From contig NZ_JAGINW010000001.1 in assembly GCF_017876405.1 (NCBI RefSeq), positions 11,111,203 through 11,175,202 on the forward strand: a DNA stretch of 64,000 nt, in the 5' to 3' direction. The position numbers were made by a program, and so were the translations under genes. Source of the DNA: Kibdelosporangium banguiense (GTDB lineage: Bacteria > Actinomycetota > Actinomycetes > Mycobacteriales > Pseudonocardiaceae). Of the stretch, positions 26,401-34,430 are shown one piece after another (within the stretch, counting starts at the first letter, position 1; every line of letters starts with the position of its first letter). The notes under the pieces were generated by a model. It was not told the origin of the DNA, ran no database searches, and worked only from the letters and a program-made list of their open reading frames with translations.

Positions 26401-26568
26401 AGACCGCCGCAGGACGTCGGCGTCCAACGGCCCACGCAGCCGGTGTGCGGTGTAGAGGTTGTACGTCGTCTCCTCTGGTGACAGCTGGTCGAGGAACCAC
26501 AGCTGCTCCTGTCCGAACGACAGCGGCAGGTTCATTCGGCCACTCGTTCCCTTCGCGTTGTCCAGCAC
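23434..26568 (-). CDS. NRPS module C-A-PCP
   Basis: The 1044-residue protein has a condensation domain (residues about 12-450, intact HHIITDG), an adenylation domain (YVLYTSGSTGQPKG, LYGPTEAAV, VYRSGDLVRW, GRIDTQVKLRGLRIE, residues about 460-950) and a PCP with Ser 997 in LGGNSLQA. Pocket residues read by eye (D, A, G, D, V, S, L, V, A) match no code I know. GTG at 26568 has GGGG upstream; ATG at 26535 is the alternative. It is transcribed with the split TE and MFS exporter. It is a close paralogue of the C-PCP gene, which looks like a copy with a deleted A domain. Confidence 0.92.
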   Translation of the reverse strand: MLDNAKGTSGRMNLPLSFGQEQLWFLDQLSPEETTYNLYTAHRLRGPLDADVLRRSLTFVLDRHAALRASFGTMDGAPFQVIAPSREAELEVVDLGGESEIEPAVKAAVSIPFDLSLGPLYRFRLWRLDAGDHVFLACFHHIITDGWSNGIIDGELGVVYRALAEGRPPQLPEPAMTFADHVRAQRKRLHGEVLEEELQYWQRQLDGLAVLELPTDRLRPAMASYAGDSVCVDFPADLVHGVRRLAHEQGTSLFMILTTALAVVLHRYSGQDDIPIGVPMLGRIEPELESVVGLFVNMVVLRTDLSDDPAFAELLERATEASMDVYDHQEASFERVVERVQPVRDPGRNPLFQVSIQVVPDETGGLDLPGVRAELLILSAVRAMFDLVVNVFEGPESVRTHVTFATALFDRWRVEAMVGHLTQVLTAVVEDPSIPLSRIPMLNDDEREELLAAGRGEEVAYTSETLHASITKVAQANPDAVAAVCRGVEMTYGELDRKADLLAAHLRTRGVQHEQIVAIAMDRDLDTLVAMLGVLKAGAAFAMIDPSLPVKRLEYILSDTKASLVIARSSTVDKLPEPAGWSVVLADAGEATVEPLAEWATQDSLAYVLYTSGSTGQPKGVLIEHRALRCFVEAYRRSFDMTADDRMLQLPALTFDASMGEIFTGLTIGATLVLVSPEEGSAPDQLAKLMREQRVTYADMAPAILSILEAGPYPDLKYVVSGADAVPAEMVNKWNLPGRRFLDLYGPTEAAVACTEYECEHKEWVSPPPIGHPHVNRLVYVVDQHNNLVPRGVPGELLIGGDEGLARGYLNQPELTAEKFVPDPFRPSGRVYRSGDLVRWREDFELEFLGRIDTQVKLRGLRIELGEIESVILSHPQVRMAVVLLGADSRGEQRLVGYYTATTADPPSPADLRRHLSEQLPEYMVPTAWVSLAEFPLTTARKIDRKALPEPVDTAQAREFIPPSTATEIQVAAVFGDVLGVARVGANENFFDLGGNSLQAMRVVSRINKAFGVKVNVRLLYGTSTVAAIASKIDGAAGEGKSRG

Positions 26569-26904
26569 TTACCCCAGCGCCAAGAATTCGAGGAAACAAA
26601 CAGTTGATTGCGGCGCCGCCGAAATGACAAGCGTGCCGTCAAAGGGTTCGCCGGGCCTGGACAGCCGGGATATCCACAAGCATAGTCAGAGGTCCACCGG
26701 GCCGCGCCGGTAAAACTCCCCACCCTGCACCCACCGGCCACTCCCCGTCAGAACATGCTGCGCACAGCCCAACCCCCGCACGTCGAAGCCAGGATACTGA
26801 CGCCCGCAACTGGTCCACACCACCGTTCGGCTGAACGGACCCGCGCCATTCCTGGCATCATTCGGCGGAGTATTTCCCTTTGGGGCAGCGGAATTCAAAC
26901 GACG
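26569..26904. other. Intergenic region upstream of the C-A-PCP operon
   Basis: These 336 bases lie between the NRPS start and the end of a methyltransferase gene, both on the minus strand. The region must hold the NRPS promoter. I see no clear repeat or operator, and the short open frames in it lack ribosome sites and sensible composition. Confidence 0.4.
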
Positions 26905-27555
26905 TTATCGGACTTTGCGGGCGGTCACCCGTTCAATCACGCCACCCTTGAACCGTTCACTGTGCTCGACGGTGAAGCCCTGCGCCACAACTGTCTCAAT
27001 CGGACGCCGCAGGAAGTGCTCGCCACTGTCCGGAGAGAACCGATTGACCATTGCCTGCAGCCCGCGAAACAGCCATCGCAGGGGCGGCGAACTCGGCCGC
27101 ACATGATCCAGGAGCACCAGCCGGCCACCCGGCTTCAGCACCCGGTACATTTCGGCCACCACAAGCCGCTCGTCAGGTACCGCGCACAGCGCCAACGTAC
27201 TCGTGACCGTGTCGAAACTGCCGTCCTCAAACGGAAGCCGCTGTGCGTCGGCCTCTTCCAGGCGAACGTCCCGGCCCAGCGCGGCGGCCCGTTTCCGGGC
27301 GACCGCCAGCATCTCGGGACTCAGATCGATGGCGGTCAACCGCACGTCCGCGGGATACCGGGACAGATTCAGGCCGGTACCGACGCCGACTTCCAGCGTT
27401 CGCCCCAGCGCCTGCGAACACACCCAGTCCCGGCTTGGCCCGAAGACGGTCCGATCAAGCAACGCCATCGACTTGTCGTACGCCGACGCGTGCTTGTCCC
27501 AGTACCGACGAGACTGCTCGATGCGCTCGTCGCGGCTTGGCTGCGTCACGAACAT
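26905..27555 (-). CDS. Class I SAM-dependent methyltransferase
   Basis: The protein of about 216 residues shows the Rossmann SAM motifs TLEVGVGTGLNLSRYP (motif I), LTAIDLSPEML, DAQRLPFEDGSFDTV and the post-II segment VLKPGGRLVLLDHVR, typical of UbiE/Coq5-like and phospholipid N-methyltransferase-like enzymes. Start at ATG 27555 is preferred; an upstream in-frame Met at 27594 adds a hydrophobic leader that is not expected. Substrate is unknown. It lies next to the NRPS cluster and could be a tailoring enzyme, but the 336-base gap makes that only a possibility. Confidence 0.85.
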   Translation of the reverse strand: MFVTQPSRDERIEQSRRYWDKHASAYDKSMALLDRTVFGPSRDWVCSQALGRTLEVGVGTGLNLSRYPADVRLTAIDLSPEMLAVARKRAAALGRDVRLEEADAQRLPFEDGSFDTVTSTLALCAVPDERLVVAEMYRVLKPGGRLVLLDHVRPSSPPLRWLFRGLQAMVNRFSPDSGEHFLRRPIETVVAQGFTVEHSERFKGGVIERVTARKVR

Positions 27556-27670
27556 CACCTCTGCCACCACGGTACTTGCCAAGCCGGTGACCACACCGCT
27601 ACGAGGTTACAAAACGATAACGACGACCCGTCTGTTCAACCACCTACGATGGTTCCTCGTAGACACAGAT

Positions 27671-28189
27671 GTGGCCAGGAAGTTGATGCTCGCCTTTACC
27701 GTCCTAGCAGGCGCTCTGACAGCCTGCTCGTCCTCCTCGTCGCTGTCCGCGGACACGGGCAGCAGTGCCCCGCCGCCGGCGCCGAGCGGCAAGCCTGCTG
27801 TCACCACCACCCGGAACCTGCCGCTGGACACCGCGAATCTGCAGGTCGTGCAGATCGCGGGAATCGGCAGTGTGGTCAGCGACGACGACGGCTTCCCGCT
27901 CTACCGGTACGACAAGGACACCGCACAGCCGCCGAAGTCCAATTGCGTTGAGACCGAGTGCATCCTGGTCTGGTCTCCGCTGCTGTCGGCCAGCGGCAAG
28001 GTGAACGCGCAGGGAATCGACCAGACGTTGCTCGGCACGGTCGAGCGGGGCAACGGCCTCAAGCAGGTCACTCTGGGCGGCTGGCCGCTCTACCGCAACA
28101 CCAACGACGAAGGCGCAGGCCAGGCGAACGGCAACGGTGTCGACGGAGCCTGGTTCGCCGTCGGCCCCACCGGACAGAAAGCTGGTTGA
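27671..28189 (+). CDS. Lipoprotein with two secreted-repeat (PF03640) units
   Basis: The 172-residue lipoprotein has a signal peptide MARKLMLAFTVLAGALTAC with the lipobox LTAC, then a Ser-rich spacer. Two copies of the actinobacterial secreted repeat follow (GFPLYRYDKDT with SNCVETECILVWSPL, and GWPLYRNTNDEG). GTG at 27671 gives the positive N-region a lipoprotein needs; ATG at 27686 has a better AGGAAG site but would remove it. These proteins sit outside the membrane and their function is not known; some are linked to redox processes. It converges on a VKOR/DsbA pair with a shared terminator. Confidence 0.82.
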   Translation: MARKLMLAFTVLAGALTACSSSSSLSADTGSSAPPPAPSGKPAVTTTRNLPLDTANLQVVQIAGIGSVVSDDDGFPLYRYDKDTAQPPKSNCVETECILVWSPLLSASGKVNAQGIDQTLLGTVERGNGLKQVTLGGWPLYRNTNDEGAGQANGNGVDGAWFAVGPTGQKAG

Positions 28190-28223
28190 TACCCCCGTTG
28201 AGCAAGAGCCCAACGGGGGTATC
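28188..28223. terminator. Bidirectional hairpin terminator
   Basis: A perfect 13-bp inverted repeat (GATACCCCCGTTG and its complement, 10-base loop) begins at the stop codon of the lipoprotein gene and lies just before the end of the convergent VKOR gene. It should terminate both transcripts. Confidence 0.8.
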
Positions 28224-28225
28224 GG

Positions 28226-28825
28226 TCACAGCAATGTAATCCAGTACGACCAGAAGGCCTGTAGCACTGCCAGGCCGATGACGGCGTACCATCCAATGAG
28301 GACGACGGTGTGATACCGGGTGAGGATCTCCCCCGCCCGCCGCCAAGGTCCACTACCTTGACGCAGGTTGTGCAGCGTCACGTACCAGAAGATCGGGATC
28401 GTCACGACCCAGACCGCCATGCAGTACGGGCACAGCGCTTCGATCCGGTACAGGCTCTGAAAAATCAGCCAGTGCACGAACACCACGCCGAACACGCATC
28501 CGGCCTGCAACCCCAGCCAGAACCAGCGCGCGAACCTGGAACCGGCCAATATGGACACACCGGCTGCGGTCACGACCGCGAACCCGGCGATGCCCAGCAG
28601 CGGGTTGGGCACGCCGAACGCCTCCGCCTGCGGGGTTTTCATCACCGAGCCGCAGCTGAGCACCGGGTTGATGCTGCAACTGGGGACATAACCCGGATCC
28701 CGCAGCAACGCGATCTTCTCGACCGTCAGGACGAACGCCGCGATCAGCCCGACCGCCCCGCCCACTGCCAGGATCCAGGGCAGCAGCCGGTCGGTGAACT
28801 GTTTCTGCTCCAGTACCTGAGTCAT
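28226..28825 (-). CDS. Vitamin K epoxide reductase (VKOR) family membrane protein
   Basis: The 199-residue protein has four to five membrane helices, a periplasmic-side Cys pair (SCSINPVLSCGS) and the active-site CPYC at the start of a later helix, as in bacterial VKOR homologues that re-oxidise DsbA-like proteins using quinone. Its start overlaps the DsbA-like stop (ATGA), which strongly couples the two. Confidence 0.92.
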   Translation of the reverse strand: MTQVLEQKQFTDRLLPWILAVGGAVGLIAAFVLTVEKIALLRDPGYVPSCSINPVLSCGSVMKTPQAEAFGVPNPLLGIAGFAVVTAAGVSILAGSRFARWFWLGLQAGCVFGVVFVHWLIFQSLYRIEALCPYCMAVWVVTIPIFWYVTLHNLRQGSGPWRRAGEILTRYHTVVLIGWYAVIGLAVLQAFWSYWITLL

Positions 28826-29490
28826 TTGGCCAGTTCCGCGTCGACGGCCGACTTCAACGCCTCATACGAAGGCCGTCCGGCGAACTTGGTGCCGTTGATG
28901 AAGAACGTCGGCGTGCCACGCACTCCGAGTGCGGTGCCGTCGTTGCGGTCGGCGAGAACCCGGTCAAGCGTGGCCTTGGCATCCAGCGCGGCCTCGAAAG
29001 CCGGCATGTCCAGACCGAGCTGGCGAGCGAAGCCCAGGAACGTGTCGCGGTGCGAGACATCCTGGTCGCCCCACAGCGGCTGGTTCTCGTACATCAGCTT
29101 GTACATCCCCTCCAGCTTCCCCTGCTGACCTGCTGCCTCGACAGCACGCGCCGAGAGCTCGGCGTTGCGGTGGCTGGGAATCGGGAAGTAACGCATCACG
29201 AAGGTGACCTTGTCGCCGTACTCGGCACGCAGTTTCTCCACTCCCGGGTACGCGGCACCACATGCCTCGCACTCCAGGTCGAGGAACTCGACGACAGTCA
29301 CCTTGCCGTCAGCGGCATTGGACAGCCGATGACTGTCGGGACGGACGAGCTGAGCGGCCGGCGCATTCGGTTGCTGCGCCTGCGATCCGGTGTTCGGTGG
29401 CGTATCCGGCCGGTTGAGCAGGAGGATTCCGGTCACCACCACGGCGACGACGGCGAGGACCGTCAGGGAGATCTTGGTATTCGAAGTCAT
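28822..29490 (-). CDS. Membrane-anchored DsbA-like thiol oxidoreductase
   Basis: The 222-residue protein has an N-terminal anchor (ISLTVLAVVAVVVTGILLL), a thioredoxin fold with the active site CEAC in FLDLECEACGAAYP, and a cis-Pro loop VRGTPTFFING. It probably introduces disulfides into exported proteins and is re-oxidised by the VKOR encoded next in the operon. ATG at 29490 follows AAGGA; an earlier in-frame ATG at 29514 is less likely. Confidence 0.9.
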   Translation of the reverse strand: MTSNTKISLTVLAVVAVVVTGILLLNRPDTPPNTGSQAQQPNAPAAQLVRPDSHRLSNAADGKVTVVEFLDLECEACGAAYPGVEKLRAEYGDKVTFVMRYFPIPSHRNAELSARAVEAAGQQGKLEGMYKLMYENQPLWGDQDVSHRDTFLGFARQLGLDMPAFEAALDAKATLDRVLADRNDGTALGVRGTPTFFINGTKFAGRPSYEALKSAVDAELAK

Positions 29491-29575
29491 GGTTTCGTTT
29501 CCTTGAAAGGGCATGCGGCCGTGACAAGCCGCACGCGGAAAGGGTGGGCTTGGTGCGAGACGGGCTCTGTCCGGC

Positions 29576-30007
29576 CTACGTGCGCAGCACGCAGATCATC
29601 GCGAGGCTGGGCGCGCGATGCTCGCGACGCTTCACAGCCCGCTGAGGCCCGGCCCGCCAGAACGCGAAGCCGAGGAAACCAGGACGAACGATCGAGATCA
29701 GCAGGAACAGCACGGCGACCAGCAAAACCGCACACATCCCGATGACTCCGGGGAAATGCGGCTCCGATGTATGCGCTGTGTCCGCGTCATACAGCACAGC
29801 AGCACCATGCGGGCTGATGATCTGCTCAGTCCCCGCATCGGCGCCGTGCACTGTGGTGGGACACATCGCAGCGTGCGCCAACGGCCGGAAAGCCTCCCGG
29901 CTGTGGGTGCCCTGCAACGCGGTCAGGCCGACCAGCAGACCGAGAATGACGACCAGCCGCGCCAGCCCTCCTGACGCGGCGATCCAGGTTCTCGACCTGA
30001 CCGGCAT
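29576..30007 (-). CDS. Small membrane protein, DUF6153-like
   Basis: The protein has about 143 residues, with two hydrophobic segments (LARLVVILGLLVGLTALQG and IGMCAVLLVAVLFLLISIV) separated by a loop with His and Cys residues. The pattern resembles small actinobacterial proteins of the DUF6153 type found near copper or redox genes; this is recognition by shape only. It precedes the DsbA/VKOR pair on the same strand by 85 bases. Confidence 0.6.
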   Translation of the reverse strand: MPVRSRTWIAASGGLARLVVILGLLVGLTALQGTHSREAFRPLAHAAMCPTTVHGADAGTEQIISPHGAAVLYDADTAHTSEPHFPGVIGMCAVLLVAVLFLLISIVRPGFLGFAFWRAGPQRAVKRREHRAPSLAMICVLRT

Positions 30008-30052
30008 GACTCCAGAGTAGGACAACACCAGGGCCGGCATCATCCGGCCTGT

Positions 30053-31081
30053 TCAGCCCGCCGGTGCTGCCGTGCTGGATCGGACCACGAGTTCGGTGGG
30101 GACCTCGACCACCGCAGTGCCCTGGCTGTTGTTGGCGATCTCGGCGAGCAGGGCGGTGACGGCGTTGCGGCCGACTGCCTCGAACGACTGGCGCACAGTG
30201 GTGAGCGGGGGCCAGAAGTGGGCGGCTTCTTCCATGTCGTCGAATCCGACGACGCTCACGTCGCCGGGCACGGTACGGCCCTTTTCGTGCAGGGCGCGCA
30301 TCAGGCCTAACGCCATCTGGTCGTTCGCTGCGAAGACAGCGGTGACCGAGGGATCCTCAGCCAGCCGTAAGCCGTGGCAGTAGCCGGAATTCGCCGACCA
30401 GTCGCCGGTGAGCACCGGAGGTGTCTCCCGCCCGGCCCGCTCCAGCGTTGCGCGCCAAGACCTCTGGCGTCGTTCAGCGGCGTAGGACAGGGGCGGACCG
30501 GCGATGTGCCAGACGGTCCGGTGGCCGAGGTCAAGCAGGTGGTTGGTCGCGAAGGCGGCGCCCTCGGCCTGGTTGGTGTCCACCACCGGGTGTTCGTGGC
30601 GGGCATCAGCGCCGATGACGACGACGGGAAGCCCCTTGGGCAGTTCGATCTCGTTCTCGTCCAGCTGGTGTTGCTCGATGAGGATGATGATGCCGTCGAC
30701 CGCCTGCTCGCTGAGCCAGCTGAAGGCGCCGGTGACCTCGCTCTGGGTCGACTGGGTCACGGGCATGAGCGCGATCGTGAGCCCTTCGGCGGCGACCGCA
30801 CTGGCGACAGCGCTGAGGGTACGGCTGTTACCGAAGGTCGGCAGTGCCGAGATGATCGCGCCGATGCTGCGGAACTGGCCGTTACGCAGGGCGCGGGCCG
30901 CGCTGTTGGGCCGGTAGCCCACGCTGCGCATGGCGGCCAGCACCCGTTCGCGGGTGGCATCGTCCACATTCGTCTTGCCGTTGGCGACGCGGGAGACCGT
31001 CTGGCCTGACACCCCCGCCTCGCGCGCCACGTCGGCCATGGACGGGCCTCTGCGTCGAGCGTCGGGGCTACGCCGCGTCAC
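30053..31081 (-). CDS. LacI-family repressor of the arabinogalactan locus
   Basis: The 342-residue protein has the LacI HTH (MADVAREAGVSGQTVSRVANG with hinge RPNSAARAL) and a periplasmic-binding-protein effector domain. GTG at 31081 starts the gene. It is divergent from the sugar ABC importer and glycosidase operon, and two matching LacI-type operators lie between them. By position it should repress both itself and the operon and be released by an arabinogalactan-derived sugar. Confidence 0.93.
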   Translation of the reverse strand: MTRRSPDARRRGPSMADVAREAGVSGQTVSRVANGKTNVDDATRERVLAAMRSVGYRPNSAARALRNGQFRSIGAIISALPTFGNSRTLSAVASAVAAEGLTIALMPVTQSTQSEVTGAFSWLSEQAVDGIIILIEQHQLDENEIELPKGLPVVVIGADARHEHPVVDTNQAEGAAFATNHLLDLGHRTVWHIAGPPLSYAAERRQRSWRATLERAGRETPPVLTGDWSANSGYCHGLRLAEDPSVTAVFAANDQMALGLMRALHEKGRTVPGDVSVVGFDDMEEAAHFWPPLTTVRQSFEAVGRNAVTALLAEIANNSQGTAVVEVPTELVVRSSTAAPAG

Positions 31082-31108
31082 GAGTCAACTCCTCAGTCGT
31101 TCTGGACA

Positions 31109-31122
31109 TGTTTACGTCAACA
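31109..31122. promoter_or_regulatory. LacI-type operator 1
   Basis: TGTTTACGTCAACA is a near-palindrome centred on CG, typical for LacI-family proteins. It is the exact reverse complement of the second site 34 bases away, and lies 28 bases before the regulator start, so it can control autoregulation. Confidence 0.75.
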
Positions 31123-31142
31123 GGTTATCTTCTGCGCGTTCA

Positions 31143-31156
31143 TGTTGACGTAAACA
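31143..31156. promoter_or_regulatory. LacI-type operator 2
   Basis: TGTTGACGTAAACA, exact reverse complement of operator 1. The centre-to-centre distance of 34 bases is about three helical turns, so the two dimers could bind cooperatively or close a small loop over the divergent promoters. Confidence 0.75.
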
Positions 31157-31196
31157 TTTTTCGCCGGGCCATCTGATCCGGCAGCTGGGAACCTGA

Positions 31197-32126
31197 ATGA
31201 CGATGACGTCCACAGCCGCACCGCCGGCCCCGCCGCACCGCGCGGTGACCAAGCCGCGCAGGCGCCGTCAGTGGCGCGGCTGGCTGTTCGTCGCGCCGTT
31301 CCTGCTCGTGTTCGCGCTGGTGTTCCTCACGCCGGTGATCTACGCGTTCGGCCTCAGCCTGTACCGCACGCAGGCCTTCTTCGGCGGCTCGGCGTTCGTC
31401 GGATTCGACAACTACGCACTGGTCTTCGCGGACACGAAGTTCTGGGAGTCGTTCGTGCGGGTCGTGCTGTTCCTGGCCATCCAGGTGCCGATCATGCTGC
31501 TGCTGGCGCTGGTCGCGGCACTGGCGATCGACAGCGCGCGGCTGCACGCGTCCGGGTTCTTCCGAATCGTTATCTTCCTGCCGTACGCCGTGCCTGCCGT
31601 GGTCGCCACGCTCATGTGGGGGTTCATGTACGGCGAGAACTTCGGGCTCGCCGCGGACCTGAACCACCTGTTCGGCACGAACGCCATCAAACCGTTGTCC
31701 GGTGACTGGATGCTCGCCTCCATCGGCAACATCGTCACGTGGGAGTTCGTCGGCTACAACATGCTGATCTTCTACTCGGCGCTGAAGGTCATCCCCACGG
31801 ACCTCTTCGAGGCGGCGGCGATCGACGGCGCGGGCACGTTCCGCACCATCCTGAGCATCAAGCTGCCCGCCCTGCGGCCCGCGCTGATGGTCGCCACGAT
31901 CTTCTCGATCATCGGCAGCTTCCAGCTGTTCAACGAGCCCAACATCCTGCGGACGCTGGTGCCCAACGTGATCAGCACCTTCTACACGCCGAACATGTAC
32001 GCCTACAACCTGTCCTTCGGTGGCCAGCAGTACAACTACTCCGCGACAGTCGCGATCGTGATGGGCGTGCTCACCGCGGTCATCGCCTATGTCGTGCAAC
32101 TGCGCGGTGCGCGGAAAGGCATGTGA
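31197..32126 (+). CDS. Sugar ABC transporter permease (MalF type)
   Basis: The 309-residue protein has six membrane helices and the cytoplasmic EAA loop (EAAAIDGAGTFRTILSIKLPAL) that docks the ATPase. It is the first gene of the arabinogalactan operon. Its TGA overlaps the ATG of the second permease. No ATPase is encoded in the operon, so a shared MsiK-like ATPase encoded elsewhere is expected, as is usual for CUT1 importers in actinomycetes. Confidence 0.92.
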   Translation: MTMTSTAAPPAPPHRAVTKPRRRRQWRGWLFVAPFLLVFALVFLTPVIYAFGLSLYRTQAFFGGSAFVGFDNYALVFADTKFWESFVRVVLFLAIQVPIMLLLALVAALAIDSARLHASGFFRIVIFLPYAVPAVVATLMWGFMYGENFGLAADLNHLFGTNAIKPLSGDWMLASIGNIVTWEFVGYNMLIFYSALKVIPTDLFEAAAIDGAGTFRTILSIKLPALRPALMVATIFSIIGSFQLFNEPNILRTLVPNVISTFYTPNMYAYNLSFGGQQYNYSATVAIVMGVLTAVIAYVVQLRGARKGM

Positions 32127-32989
32127 TGAGCTCCATTTCCGTGCTCAGGCCCCGCAGGTCCCGGGTGCTGACGGCGATCATGTCGCTGTACCTGATCTAC
32201 ACGCTGGCGCCGCTGGCGTGGCTGGTGATCAGCTCGACCAAGACCCAGAGCGACCTGCTGTCCACCCCGGGGTTCGCACTCGGCGGCTCGTTCGCCCTGT
32301 TCGACAACATCATCCAGACCTTCACCTACAACGACGGGATCTACTTCCGTTGGCTGGGCAACACACTGCTGTACGTGGTGGCCGGCGCGGGTGGCGCGAC
32401 GTTCCTGGCGACTGTCGCGGGCTACGGCCTGGCCAAGTACCAGTTCCCCGGACGCAAGGCGGTCTTCGCCGTCATCCTCGGCGCCATCGCGATCCCCGGC
32501 ACGGCACTGGCCGTGCCGACATTCCTGCTGTTCAGCGATCTCGGCCTGACCAACACGCCGCTGGCGATCATCATCCCGTCGCTGATCAGCCCGTTCGGGC
32601 TCTACCTGATCTGGATCTACGCTGTGGACTCGGTCCCCGACGAGATGCTGGAAGCCGCCCGCATCGACGGCGCCGGGGAGTTCCGGATCTTCTTCCAGGT
32701 GGCGCTGCGCCAGCTGATGCCCGGGATCGTCACGGTCGCGCTGTTCGCGGTCGTGTCCACATGGAACAACTACTTCCTGCCGCTGATCATGCTCAGCGAA
32801 CCGAAGTGGTACCCGCTGACCGTCGGGCTCAACCAATGGAACGCGCAGGCCCAGGGGGCCGCCGCCCGTCCGGTCTACAACCTCGTGGTCACCGGCTCGC
32901 TACTGACCATCGTGCCGCTCGTGATCGCATTTCTTCTCCTGCAAAGGTTCTGGCAGTCAGGACTGAGCGCGGGAAGTGTCAAGCAGTAA
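32126..32989 (+). CDS. Sugar ABC transporter permease (MalG type)
   Basis: The 287-residue protein starts at ATG 32126 (TGATG overlap with the previous gene). It has six helices and the EAA loop EAARIDGAGEFRIFFQVALRQLMPG. It pairs with the MalF-type permease to form the importer channel for the sugars released from arabinogalactan. Confidence 0.92.
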   Translation: MSSISVLRPRRSRVLTAIMSLYLIYTLAPLAWLVISSTKTQSDLLSTPGFALGGSFALFDNIIQTFTYNDGIYFRWLGNTLLYVVAGAGGATFLATVAGYGLAKYQFPGRKAVFAVILGAIAIPGTALAVPTFLLFSDLGLTNTPLAIIIPSLISPFGLYLIWIYAVDSVPDEMLEAARIDGAGEFRIFFQVALRQLMPGIVTVALFAVVSTWNNYFLPLIMLSEPKWYPLTVGLNQWNAQAQGAAARPVYNLVVTGSLLTIVPLVIAFLLLQRFWQSGLSAGSVKQ

Positions 32990-33030
32990 CCAGCCCGACC
33001 TCCTATCCACATTGTCGTGAAGGAAAATCG

Positions 33031-34368
33031 ATGATCCGCCGCCACATGAAGATCGCCGCGGCAGCGGCGTTGGTGACCGCCATGGTCGCCGGATGCTCGT
33101 CCGGAGGGACCACTCCCGCCGGACAGCCCGCTGCCACCGGGAACCAGGACGCCGTCGACGCCGCGCTGCAGGCCGGCGGGACGATCACGTACTGGAGCTG
33201 GACCCCCTCGGCCGAGGAGCAGGTCGCGGCCTTCCAGAAGGAATACCCGAAGGTCAAGGTCAACTACGTCAACGCCGGTACCGGCAACGACCACTACACC
33301 AAGCTGCAGAACGCGATCAAGGCCGGGTCCGGCGCGCCGGACGTGGCCCAGATCGAGTACCAGGCGCTGCCGCAGTTCGCGCTGACCGACTCGCTGGTCG
33401 ACCTCAACCAGTACGGCTACAGCACGTTCGAGAAGGACTACACCGCCTCGACGTGGTCAAGTGTCAAGGTCGGCAACGGCCTCTACGGCCTGCCGCAGGA
33501 CTCCGGCCCGATGGCCTTGTTCTACAACAAAGAGGTCTTCGACAAGTTCAGCCTCACGGTGCCCAAGACCTGGGACGAGTACATCGACGTGGCCAAGAAG
33601 CTGCGCGCGGCCGACCCGGCCAAGTCCATCACCGCCGACACCGGTGACGCCGGCTTCACCACGAGCATGATCTGGCAGGCGGGCGGCCACCCGTTCACCA
33701 CCGACGGCCGCAACGTGAAGATCAACCTGGCCGACCCGGGCGCCAAGAAGTGGACGGCCAAGTGGGACCAGCTGGTCCAGGGCAAGCTGTTGTCCGGCAT
33801 CAAGGGCTGGACCGACGACTGGTACCGCGCGCTCGGCGACGGCACGATCGCCACCCAGCTCGCCGGCGCCTGGTTCCCGGGTGTGCTCAAGGAATCCGTC
33901 GCCGCCGGCGCCGGGAAGTGGGCCGTGGCACCGATCCCGACGTATGACGGCAAGCCGGTCACCGCGGAGAACGGCGGCAGCACCCAGTCGGTGCTCAAGC
34001 AGAGCGCCAACCAGCCGCTCGCGGCGGCGTTCGTGCGCTGGCTCAACAACGGCAACGGAATCAAGCCGTTCCTGGACAGCGGTGGTTTCCCGGCCACCAA
34101 GGCCGACCTGAGCGCGAGCTCGTTCCTTGAGGCACCGAACGCGTACTTCGGCGGCGTCAAGATCAACCAGGTGCTCACCCAGGCGGCCAACGAGGTCGCC
34201 AAGGGCTGGACCTACCTGCCGTACCAGCTGTACGCCAACACCATCTACGGCGACACTGTGGGCAAGGCATACCTCAACAGCTCCGCGCTCGACGGCGGGC
34301 TGGCCGACTGGCAGAAGGCCCTGGTCGAATACGGCAACCAGCAAGGTTTCACCGTCAGCGCCGGATAA
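33031..34368 (+). CDS. Sugar-binding lipoprotein of the ABC importer
   Basis: The 445-residue lipoprotein has the signal MIRRHMKIAAAAALVTAMVAGCSS with lipobox VAGC, then an extracellular solute-binding domain of family 1 (TITYWSWTPSAEEQVAAFQKEYPKV). AAGGAA precedes the ATG. It delivers the oligosaccharide to the two permeases encoded just upstream. The ligand is probably a galactose- or arabinose-containing oligosaccharide, inferred from the glycosidases downstream. Confidence 0.93.
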   Translation: MIRRHMKIAAAAALVTAMVAGCSSGGTTPAGQPAATGNQDAVDAALQAGGTITYWSWTPSAEEQVAAFQKEYPKVKVNYVNAGTGNDHYTKLQNAIKAGSGAPDVAQIEYQALPQFALTDSLVDLNQYGYSTFEKDYTASTWSSVKVGNGLYGLPQDSGPMALFYNKEVFDKFSLTVPKTWDEYIDVAKKLRAADPAKSITADTGDAGFTTSMIWQAGGHPFTTDGRNVKINLADPGAKKWTAKWDQLVQGKLLSGIKGWTDDWYRALGDGTIATQLAGAWFPGVLKESVAAGAGKWAVAPIPTYDGKPVTAENGGSTQSVLKQSANQPLAAAFVRWLNNGNGIKPFLDSGGFPATKADLSASSFLEAPNAYFGGVKINQVLTQAANEVAKGWTYLPYQLYANTIYGDTVGKAYLNSSALDGGLADWQKALVEYGNQQGFTVSAG

Positions 34369-34430
34369 ACGACCCGGCTCGGTGGGCGCTCCGCCTGGCG
34401 CCCACCGAGCCCTCCCCCAGGAAGGACCGC

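Noticed and set aside
25030..26481. 483-codon open frame on the plus strand
   Set aside because: Mirror frame of the C-A-PCP gene.
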